From the NCBI GenBank assembly GCA_016190545.1, contig JACPQI010000016.1:1-5885 (forward strand): a DNA stretch of 5,885 nucleotides, read 5' to 3'. The notes below the pieces were generated by a model. The model saw nothing but the letters and a program-made list of their open reading frames with translations. It had not been told where the DNA came from and made no database searches. A program made the translations under genes and the position numbers. The DNA is from Chloroflexota bacterium. GTDB lineage: Bacteria > Chloroflexota > Dehalococcoidia > SHYB01 > JACPQI01. Below are positions 1-4,419 of this stretch, piece by piece. Within the stretch, counting starts at the first letter, position 1. The number at the start of each line of letters is the position of its first letter.

Positions 1-1
1 G

Positions 2-370
2 GACGGGCATGACCGGGGGGCCAAGGTGGTAGCCCGGGCCCTGCGCGACGCCGGCATGGAAGTGATCTACACCGGCATCCGGCAGACGCCGGAGATGATC
101 GTGGAGGCGGCGGCCCAGGAAGACGTGGACGTCATAGGCCTAAGCATCCTATCGGGCGCCCACCTGGAGCTGTTCCCGGCCATCATGGAGCTGCTGAAGA
201 ATAAGAAGATGGATGACGTGGTGGTGGTAGCCGGCGGCATCATCCCGGAGGACGACCACCAGGCCCTGCAAAAGATGGGCATCAAGGCCATCTTCGGTCC
301 CGGCGCCTCCACCCAGGACATTGCCGAGGCGATCCGCAAGGCGGTGTCGGCGGCGAAGGGCAAGCGGTAG
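2..370 (+). CDS. mcmA2: Methylmalonyl-CoA mutase, cobalamin-binding subunit or domain (5' truncated)
   Basis: This is the B12-binding part of an acyl-CoA mutase, most likely methylmalonyl-CoA mutase, which interconverts (R)-methylmalonyl-CoA and succinyl-CoA in propionate metabolism. The reading frame is open from base 2, so the N-terminus lies outside the window; 122 residues are visible. It begins with DGHDRGAK, the DxHxxG motif whose His is the lower ligand of cobalt. It continues with QTPE, then GLSILSGAH (the SxL motif), then [11 protein letters not shown] and IFGPG, all in the order and spacing of the mutase Rossmann-like domain. The GIRQTPE wording resembles stand-alone small subunits, but a fused large protein cannot be excluded because the start is missing. 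Isobutyryl- or ethylmalonyl-CoA mutase small subunits share these motifs, so the exact substrate is inferred. It ends 54 bp before the yceD promoter and probably belongs to a separate upstream unit. Confidence 0.9.
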   Translation, partial: DGHDRGAKVVARALRDAGMEVIYTGIRQTPEMIVEAAAQEDVDVIGLSILSGAHLELFPAIMELLKNKKMDDVVVVAGGIIPEDDHQALQKMGIKAIFGPGASTQDIAEAIRKAVSAAKGKR

Positions 371-377
371 CCCACAC

Positions 378-405
378 CCCTCGCCCAGCGGGGGCAATCG
401 GCCCC
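378..405 (+). other. Two overlapping GC-rich hairpins after the mutase gene
   Basis: Two alternative stems share the run GGGG at 391-394. One pairs 378-384 with 388-394 (7 bp including a T-G wobble, loop CCA). The other pairs GGGGC 391-395 with GCCCC 401-405 (loop AATCG). There is no T-run downstream, so this is not a canonical intrinsic terminator. It could slow polymerase or protect the 3' end of the mutase mRNA, but its function is not shown. Confidence 0.3.
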
Positions 406-424
406 AAATGCGGCAATTTGACCC

Positions 425-453
425 TTGACATTTGTTACGTAAATCACTATACT
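425..453 (+). promoter_or_regulatory. Near-consensus sigma-70/sigma-A promoter for the yceD-rpmF-fab operon
   Basis: The -35 box TTGACA (425-430) is perfect. The -10 box TATACT (448-453) matches 5 of 6 consensus bases, and the spacer is exactly 17 bp. Transcription should start near 460, leaving a leader of about 27 nt before the yceD ATG at 487. The spacer contains the 8-bp palindrome TTACGTAA (435-442), a position where a repressor would block polymerase. The frame of yceD is open upstream through this promoter, so any start codon before about 460 can be excluded. Confidence 0.85.
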
Positions 454-463
454 CCCACCCTTG

Positions 464-481
464 AAGCCACGAATGTGGTTT
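464..481 (+). other. Small 5'-leader hairpin before yceD
   Basis: Bases 464-470 can pair with 475-481: seven pairs including one G-U, with loop GAAT. The hairpin would form within about 5 nt of the predicted transcript 5' end and stops 5 nt before the ATG at 487. No Shine-Dalgarno is visible in this leader. A 5'-end stabiliser or a translational control element are both possible. Confidence 0.35.
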
Positions 482-486
482 CATCT

Positions 487-1011
487 ATGCAGGTCAATGT
501 AGCGCAGCAACTCAAAGAGCCTATCGGCTCTGTACGAACCTACCGGCTTGAAGAGACGGGGGATCTCCCTCCTGACATGCCCGGTCATGACTACCACGGC
601 CAGATAGTCTGCCTCAAGACGGACAAGGGCATTCTGGTCAGGGTAGCAGCAGAGGCGGCCTACGAAGGCACATGCAGCCGCTGTCTATCCACGTTCGAGT
701 CCCCGTTGCCTATTCGACTAGAAGAGGAGTTCTTTCCCCTCCTGGATATCCTCGCCGGCCTTCCGCTTTCAGTTCCCACGGATGAGAGCTTCACTATTGA
801 CGAGCACCATCTGCTGCACCTGGACGAAGCCTTGCGCCAGTACACCTGGATGAGCATGCCCATGAAGCCCCTGTGCCAGCCGGACTGCGCCGGGCTGTGC
901 CCGGAGTGCGGGGCCAACCTGAACCAGGGGTCGTGCGGCTGCCCGCCACGGTCGCGGGACCAGCGCTGGGGGGCCCTCTTGGAGCGGCTGGAGTCCCGTT
1001 CCGCATTCTGA
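487..1011 (+). CDS. yceD: YceD/DUF177 family zinc-ribbon-like protein
   Basis: DUF177 proteins are linked to 23S rRNA accumulation in bacteria and plastids, and their gene typically precedes rpmF, as it does here. The product is 174 residues, normal for the family. The ATG at 487 is chosen because it gives the family-typical start MQVNVAQQLKEPIGS and because the promoter at 425-453 excludes earlier codons; a GTG at 475 is the only close alternative. A CSRC pair lies near residues 61-64. The C-terminal signature CQPDCAGLCPECGANLN, followed by CGC, lies near residues 131-152 and probably binds zinc. No good ribosome binding site precedes the ATG. The first half uses more A/T-ending codons than the neighbouring genes. 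It is the first gene of the operon, 22 bp before rpmF. The family call is firm; the molecular role is known only in outline. Confidence 0.88.
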   Translation: MQVNVAQQLKEPIGSVRTYRLEETGDLPPDMPGHDYHGQIVCLKTDKGILVRVAAEAAYEGTCSRCLSTFESPLPIRLEEEFFPLLDILAGLPLSVPTDESFTIDEHHLLHLDEALRQYTWMSMPMKPLCQPDCAGLCPECGANLNQGSCGCPPRSRDQRWGALLERLESRSAF

Positions 1012-1033
1012 CAAAGGAGCGTGACAACGCATT

Positions 1034-1237
1034 ATGGCCCCTCATCCAAAACGACGGTTCTCCCGTGCCCGTCATGGCAACCGGACCAGCCATTTCGGCC
1101 TTCGCGCTCGTTCGCTATCCGTGTGTCCGCAGTGCCGGAGTCCCAAGCTTCCGCACCGAGCGTGCCCCGCGTGCGGCTCGTACAACGGGCGGCAGGTGCT
1201 TGCTGTTGCCGAGGCGGGTGAAAAGGCCCAGGCCTAA
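1034..1237 (+). CDS. rpmF: 50S ribosomal protein L32 (bL32), zinc-binding form
   Basis: L32 is a small protein of the large ribosomal subunit. The 67-residue product starts with the basic segment APHPKRRFSRARHGNR. It then carries a zinc ribbon with Cys31-x2-Cys34 and Cys44-x2-Cys47, in the context VCPQC, PKLPHRACPAC and YNGRQV, which is diagnostic for bL32. All four cysteines are present, so this is the zinc-containing paralogue type rather than the cysteine-less form. The start is the only in-frame choice, because TGA at 1022-1024 closes the frame upstream. Its Shine-Dalgarno AAGGAG (1014-1019) is strong but 14 nt from the ATG, longer than usual. Coupling to yceD translation, which ends at 1011, may compensate. 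The C-terminal tail, from about residue 56, is variable in the family. The yceD-rpmF-fab order supports the call. Confidence 0.95.
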   Translation: MAPHPKRRFSRARHGNRTSHFGLRARSLSVCPQCRSPKLPHRACPACGSYNGRQVLAVAEAGEKAQA

Positions 1238-1247
1238 GGCCCGCCTT
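1211..1247 (+). other. Inverted repeat across the rpmF stop codon
   Basis: AGGCGGG (1212-1218) is the exact reverse complement of CCCGCCT (1240-1246), with G-T pairs possible at each end of the stem. The loop holds the rpmF stop codon and a second palindrome, GGCCTAAGGCC (1231-1241). A short TTTT lies 14 nt downstream, too far for a classical terminator. A partial attenuator between rpmF and fabD is conceivable. GC-rich sequence also produces such repeats by chance. Confidence 0.25.
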
Positions 1248-1295
1248 CCATGACCCAGACTTTTATCCTTCTGTCACAAGAGGTGGACTGTCATC

Positions 1296-2231
1296 ATGTA
1301 TAACCAGACGCCGAACATCGCCTTTTTGTTCCCAGGCCAGGGCTCCCAGACCCCGGGCATGGGCAAGGCGCTCTATGACCGCTCAGCCGCCGCTCGGCGG
1401 GTGTTCGAAGAGGCGGATGAGGTGCTGGGCGTGAGCCTGTCCCAACTGTGCTTCGAGGGTCCGGAAGAGGAGCTGCGGCAGACCTACAACGCTCAACCCG
1501 CAATCTTCACCACCAGTCTGGCCTATCTACGGGCATTGGAAGAGGAGCTGGGCCATTCGTGCGCCCAGACGCCCCGCTTCGTGGCGGGCCATAGCCTGGG
1601 TGAGTACACGGCCCTGACCGCTGCCGGCGCTCTGCGCTTTGACCAGGCCTTGAAGCTGGTTCGAGAGCGTGGCCGCCTGATGCAAAGCGCGGCAGAGAAG
1701 CAGGCAGGCGGTATGGCTGCCATCATGGGGCTGGACGCCGCGACAACTGAGGATATCTGTCAGCAGACCGGCGCCCAGATCGCGAACATCAACAGCCAGC
1801 AGCAGATCGTCATCAGCGGCCCCCGGCGGGCGCTGGCCCGCGCGGTGGACCTGGCCCAGGCCCGAGGCGCGGCCCGCGCCATCCCGCTTCAGGTGAGCGG
1901 CGCTTTCCACTCCGTCCTCATGGAGCCTGCAGTGGACGGCCTCCAGGACGCGGTAGAGGACATGACAATCAAGGATACGGCGGTGCCGCTGGTGGCCAAC
2001 ACCACGGCCCGGCCCATTACCAAGGCCGACGACCTGCGCGAGGAGCTGGTACGCCAGGTCTGCCAGTGTGTGCGCTGGCACCCTTCCGTGGAGTACATGG
2101 CGAAGAAGGGCGTAACCACCTTTATTGAGATCGGCCCCGGCCAAGTGCTGAGCAACCTGGTCAAGCGGAGCAACCCGGAGGTCCAGGCCTACCACATCGA
2201 GAGCCTGCCGCTGGCAGAGCTGGCGCTGTAG
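1296..2231 (+). CDS. fabD: Malonyl-CoA:ACP transacylase
   Basis: FabD moves the malonyl group from malonyl-CoA to the phosphopantetheine of acyl carrier protein, supplying the extender unit for cytoplasmic type II fatty-acid synthesis. The 311-residue length is normal. Visible landmarks are the oxyanion-loop motif GQGSQ (14-18), the nucleophile elbow GHSLG with Ser100, Arg125 in the LVRERG helix (binds the malonyl carboxylate) and the catalytic His205 in SGAFHS. VANTTARPI (233-241) and the C-terminal IEIGPGQVL (277-285) are also typical. Ser-His and the substrate Arg are all intact, so the enzyme should be active and malonyl-specific. The start ATG is preceded by AGAGGTGG (1279-1286) at acceptable spacing, and MYNQTPNIAFLFPGQGSQ aligns well with family N-termini. 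It lies 58 bp after rpmF and 14 bp before fabG. AcpP, its partner, is encoded downstream in the same operon. Confidence 0.96.
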   Translation: MYNQTPNIAFLFPGQGSQTPGMGKALYDRSAAARRVFEEADEVLGVSLSQLCFEGPEEELRQTYNAQPAIFTTSLAYLRALEEELGHSCAQTPRFVAGHSLGEYTALTAAGALRFDQALKLVRERGRLMQSAAEKQAGGMAAIMGLDAATTEDICQQTGAQIANINSQQQIVISGPRRALARAVDLAQARGAARAIPLQVSGAFHSVLMEPAVDGLQDAVEDMTIKDTAVPLVANTTARPITKADDLREELVRQVCQCVRWHPSVEYMAKKGVTTFIEIGPGQVLSNLVKRSNPEVQAYHIESLPLAELAL

Positions 2232-2245
2232 GGTGAAGGGCCGGC

Positions 2246-2998
2246 ATGGCAGCCGCTGACCTTGCCGGGAAGGTGGCCCTGGTGACCGGCAGCGGCCGGG
2301 GCATCGGCAAGGCGATCAGCCTCAAGCTCGCTTCCCACGGGTGCGACGTCATCATCTCCGACGTGCTGGAGCAAGACGGCAGGGCAACGGCCGAGGAGGT
2401 CCAGCGCCTGGGGGTCAAGAGCGTTTTCCTCTCCGTCAACGTGACGGACACAGCCAGCGTTGAGCGGCTTTTCCAGGAGGCCCAGAGCCAGATGGGCGGC
2501 GTGGACATCCTGGTCAACAACGCCGGTATCACGAAGGACAACCTGCTTCTCCGCCTGTCGGACGCCGACTGGGACGCTGTGCTGAGCGTGAACTTGAAGG
2601 GGGCGTTCCTCTGCACCCGGGCGGCCCTCAAGCAGATGCTGCGCAAGCGCTGGGGCCGTATCATCAACATCGCCAGCGTTGTGGGGATACAAGGCAACGC
2701 GGGACAGGCCAACTATGCCGCATCGAAGGCGGGCCTCATAGGGCTGACCAAGACGGCGGCCAAGGAGCTAGGCTCCCGCAACATTACGGCCAACGCTATC
2801 GCGCCCGGGTTCATCCAGACCCAGATGACGGAGAAGCTGTCCCCGGAGGTCCAGAAAGAGGTCATCAAGCGCATTCCGCTGGGGTCCCTGGGGACGCCGG
2901 AGGACGTGGCCGCCACGGTGGCGTTCCTGGCCTCGGAGGAGGCCCGCTACATCACCGGCCAGGTCATCGGTGTGGACGGCGGGCTGAGTCTAGGCTAA
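2246..2998 (+). CDS. fabG: 3-oxoacyl-[ACP] reductase
   Basis: FabG reduces 3-ketoacyl-ACP to 3-hydroxyacyl-ACP, the first reduction of each elongation cycle. The 250-residue product is a classical short-chain dehydrogenase. It has the cofactor loop TGSGRGIG (14-21), NNAG (91-94), and the catalytic tetrad Asn116, Ser144, Tyr157 and Lys161 (YAASK). IAPGFIQTQMT (185-195) and GQVIGVDGG (238-246) match the FabG-type C-terminal half. Asp39 at the end of strand 2 is a residue associated with NADH use in this superfamily, while Arg18 in the glycine-rich loop is usual for NADPH-dependent FabG, so cofactor preference is ambiguous. GAAGGG (2235-2240) is the ribosome binding site, 5 nt before the ATG. 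Position between fabD and acpP makes a FabG role far more likely than another SDR activity. Confidence 0.93.
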   Translation: MAAADLAGKVALVTGSGRGIGKAISLKLASHGCDVIISDVLEQDGRATAEEVQRLGVKSVFLSVNVTDTASVERLFQEAQSQMGGVDILVNNAGITKDNLLLRLSDADWDAVLSVNLKGAFLCTRAALKQMLRKRWGRIINIASVVGIQGNAGQANYAASKAGLIGLTKTAAKELGSRNITANAIAPGFIQTQMTEKLSPEVQKEVIKRIPLGSLGTPEDVAATVAFLASEEARYITGQVIGVDGGLSLG

Positions 2999-3019
2999 CC
3001 TGTTCGACGGACCGCAACC

Positions 3020-3526
3020 ATGCCAGGGGTTCGACACACCGCCCGTATTATCGCCTTGCAGGCGCTCTTTGAAAGCGACGCCACGCGCAAGCCGGCCCAG
3101 GCCGCTCTGGAACGGTTGCTGCAACAGGCCGCCGTGCTGGAGGAGGCGAGCGCCGTTGCCCAAAAGCTGGGGGCGTACCCCTTGGAACGGTCTCTTGAGC
3201 GGCAGCTTGCCCAACTCCGGCAGGCGGAACCCTACGCCCGGGAGATCGTGAAGGGTGTATCTGAACAGCGGTCGGAGATCGACGGCGTCATCGCCCGCTA
3301 TGCGCCGGTCAGGCCGGTAAAAGACCTTTTTGCGATAGACCGGGCCATTCTGCGCATTGCCATCTTTGAGATTTTGTCTGATAATAGAGCGGCGCCGAAA
3401 AAAGTAGCCGTTGACGAGGCGGTAGAACTGGCCAAGTTGTTCGGCAGCGATGCCTCGTCGCGGTTTGTCAATGGCGTCCTGGGTGGGTTGCTCAGGGAGC
3501 GCCATACAGACGCCAGACCACTCTAG
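3020..3526 (+). CDS. nusB: Transcription antitermination factor NusB
   Basis: NusB pairs with NusE (S10) on boxA RNA and supports antitermination, mainly on rRNA operons. The 168-residue product begins with RHTARIIALQALFESD (5-20), the family's first helix. It ends with the diagnostic segment AIDRAILRIAIFEIL (105-119), PKKVAVDEAVELAKLFG (126-142) and SSRFVNGVLGGL (146-157). It is longer than common NusB (about 140 residues); most of the extra length lies in a Gln/Glu/Ala-rich stretch around residues 22-66. The ATG is forced, because no start codon lies between the fabG stop and 3020, yet only a weak ribosome binding site (around 3006-3010) is visible. It sits 21 bp after fabG and 20 bp before acpP. 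The segment around 3320-3420 is richer in A/T than the surrounding genes. Confidence 0.93.
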   Translation: MPGVRHTARIIALQALFESDATRKPAQAALERLLQQAAVLEEASAVAQKLGAYPLERSLERQLAQLRQAEPYAREIVKGVSEQRSEIDGVIARYAPVRPVKDLFAIDRAILRIAIFEILSDNRAAPKKVAVDEAVELAKLFGSDASSRFVNGVLGGLLRERHTDARPL

Positions 3527-3546
3527 CTTAAGGAAAAGGAGGCCTC

Positions 3547-3807
3547 ATGCCCACAGTATTCGATCGAGTGAAGAAGGTGGTGGTGACCCAGCTCGGCGTC
3601 GAGGAGTCCCAGGTCACACCCAGCGCCTCGTTTGTGGATGACCTGAACGCCGACTCCCTGGACCTGGTGGAACTCATCATGGCGCTTGAGGAGGAGTTCA
3701 GCAAGGACGGCCAGAAGGTCGAGATCGCGGACCAGGACGCAGAGAAGATTACCACGGTGCAGCAGGCGGTAGACTACATCAAAGGCAAAGGCATCAAAGA
3801 TTCGTAG
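3547..3807 (+). CDS. acpP: Acyl carrier protein
   Basis: AcpP carries growing acyl chains as thioesters on a 4'-phosphopantetheine arm and is the substrate of FabD and FabG encoded upstream. The 86-residue acidic protein has the modification site [16 protein letters not shown] (36-51), with Ser37 as the attachment serine. The [14 protein letters not shown] helix (65-78) is also typical. Compared with the remembered E. coli ACP, about five extra residues (SKDGQKV region, 52-58) lie between helices II and III. AAAAGGAGG (3534-3542), 4 nt before the ATG, is the strongest ribosome binding site in the operon, fitting the high expression expected for ACP. It is the last gene of the operon, and the terminator at 3883-3917 follows. 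Confidence 0.97.
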   Translation: MPTVFDRVKKVVVTQLGVEESQVTPSASFVDDLNADSLDLVELIMALEEEFSKDGQKVEIADQDAEKITTVQQAVDYIKGKGIKDS

Positions 3808-3815
3808 AGGAGGAG
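3808..3815 (+). promoter_or_regulatory. Orphan Shine-Dalgarno directly after acpP
   Basis: AGGAGGAG begins at the base after the acpP stop and is a full-strength ribosome binding sequence. No ATG, GTG or TTG follows at usable distance. At the ideal distance (8 nt after GGAGG) there is ACG (3822-3824), which opens a 49-codon frame ending at TGA 3969-3971. That frame runs through the operon terminator, so it is unlikely to be a normal gene. It may be the relic of a gene start, or chance purine-rich sequence. Confidence 0.35.
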
Positions 3816-3866
3816 ACCGCCACGACCGAGGGCAGGGAAAAACTCAGAAACAACAAGCGAAGGGCG

Positions 3867-3886
3867 CTTTCATTCGCCTATGAAAG
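3867..3886 (+). other. Upstream hairpin overlapping the terminator arm
   Basis: CTTTCAT (3867-3873) and ATGAAAG (3880-3886) form a perfect 7-bp stem with a 6-nt loop. Its right arm shares 3883-3886 with the left arm of the terminator. The two structures therefore compete for four bases, though most of the terminator stem could still form. Confidence 0.4.
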
Positions 3887-3917
3887 ACCGGAGCACTCCC
3901 TCACGGCTCCGGTCTTT
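3883..3917 (+). terminator. Intrinsic terminator of the fab operon
   Basis: AAAGACCGGAGC (3883-3894) and GCTCCGGTCTTT (3906-3917) form a perfect 12-bp stem around an 11-nt loop. The right arm ends in TTT and continues into T-rich ATCTATCT. It lies 76 bp after the acpP stop with no gene between, which fits the end of the yceD-acpP transcript. Confidence 0.85.
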
Positions 3918-3953
3918 ATCTATCTCCAGGACAACGGGAGCCTCCTACCACAA

Positions 3954-3997
3954 CACGGTACGGGTATTTGACCGGGTATGAAACCCCGTGCTAGCAT
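3954..3997 (+). promoter_or_regulatory. Candidate promoter with repeats upstream of the TSUP genes
   Basis: TTGACC (3968-3973) and TAGCAT (3992-3997) resemble -35 and -10 boxes with an 18-bp spacer (5/6 and 4/6 matches). Transcription would start near 4004, only 2-3 nt before the ATG at 4007, so the mRNA would be nearly leaderless; indeed no good ribosome binding site precedes that ATG. CGGGTAT occurs twice, at 3961-3967 and 3973-3979, touching both sides of the -35 box. CACGG (3954-3958) and CCGTG (3986-3990) form an outer inverted repeat. These could be operator elements. Confidence 0.45.
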
Positions 3998-4006
3998 TGG
4001 ACGAGC

Positions 4007-4384
4007 ATGGCCTTGTTAAAACAGCAAGGAGTTATCCTCTTTCTCGTCACCGGCGCAGCCGGGGGCCTGGTGGCCGGGTTCATGGGGGTCGGCGGCGGCA
4101 TCGTGGTGGTGCCGATGCTGGTGGCCCTGATAGGGTTGAAGGTACACCAGGCGAGCGGGACGTCGCTCGGCATCATCGCCATTGTCGCGCCAGCGGCCGC
4201 GCTGCCATACTTGCTTCGCGGAGACTGGGACTGGCCGCTCCTGGGATGGTTGGTCATAGGGACCACTGTCGGAGTACTGGTGGGCACCAGAGCAATGAGG
4301 AAGTTCTCTCCACGAGTATTGCAGGCTCTCTTCGCCCTCCTTATGGTGGCGGTGGGCCTGCGGCTGGCGATTCTGGGAGGGTGA
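4007..4384 (+). CDS. Half-size TSUP (TauE/SafE) membrane protein, N-terminal repeat unit
   Basis: TSUP proteins are integral membrane transporters implicated in export or uptake of sulphite, sulphoacetate and other small organic or sulphur anions. A typical member has about 250 residues and two homologous halves of about four helices. This 125-residue product corresponds to one half. The first helix carries GGLVAGFMGVGGGIVVVP (19-36), the hallmark glycine-rich repeat motif. HQASGTSLG (48-55 region), a GDWDW loop (72-76) and two further hydrophobic helices to residue 122 follow. The substrate cannot be read from sequence. The next gene encodes the matching second half in the same frame, after one TGA and three codons. 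This may be a natural split gene whose products assemble, or a full-length gene broken by one nonsense change or sequence error. ATG 4007 is supported by hydrophobic N-terminus and promoter position. Confidence 0.8.
   Translation: MALLKQQGVILFLVTGAAGGLVAGFMGVGGGIVVVPMLVALIGLKVHQASGTSLGIIAIVAPAAALPYLLRGDWDWPLLGWLVIGTTVGVLVGTRAMRKFSPRVLQALFALLMVAVGLRLAILGG
4375..4384 (+). promoter_or_regulatory. Shine-Dalgarno-like site for the second TSUP half-gene
   Basis: GGGAGGGTGA covers the last codons and the stop of the first half-gene and resembles the GGAGGTGA core with one extra G. GGAGG (4376-4380) lies 13 nt before the ATG at 4394, which is long; its TGA end lies 9 nt before. The overlap with the stop codon suits coupled re-initiation and supports a real second start. 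Confidence 0.45.
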
Positions 4385-4386
4385 CA

Positions 4387-4419
4387 AGCGCTTATGGACG
4401 CTGGGTACGATATAGCGCT
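4387..4419 (+). other. Hairpin covering the second TSUP start codon
   Basis: AGCGCT at 4387-4392 and AGCGCT at 4414-4419 are self-complementary and can pair. With T4393 bulged, the stem is extended by AT (4394-4395) pairing with AT (4412-4413). The stem starts two bases after the TGA and would hide part of the ATG at 4394. Part of it is the perfect 8-bp palindrome AAGCGCTT (4386-4393). Confidence 0.3.

Noticed and set aside
405..420. CAAAT/ATTTG inverted repeat upstream of the yceD promoter
   Set aside because: It has only 5 bp arms with a 6-nt loop and no other support; likely chance.
418..486. Extension of yceD to a TTG start at 418
   Set aside because: The added codons lie on top of the TTGACA-17-TATACT promoter, so they would not be transcribed from it. 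The family N-terminus begins at ATG 487.
873..1253. A + strand frame spanning the yceD end and rpmF
   Set aside because: It competes with the well-recognised DUF177 C-terminus and L32 zinc ribbon and has no family features.
1527..2195. A 222-codon minus-strand frame opposite fabD
   Set aside because: It lies wholly within fabD, whose catalytic residues are all intact. Its translation shows no recognisable family and is the usual GC-rich antisense shadow.
4382..4384. TGA as a selenocysteine codon joining the two TSUP halves
   Set aside because: Although a hairpin follows, the position is in the linker between repeats, no selenoprotein of this family is known to me, and a ribosome binding site and ATG for the second half are present. 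It is kept only as a remote alternative.
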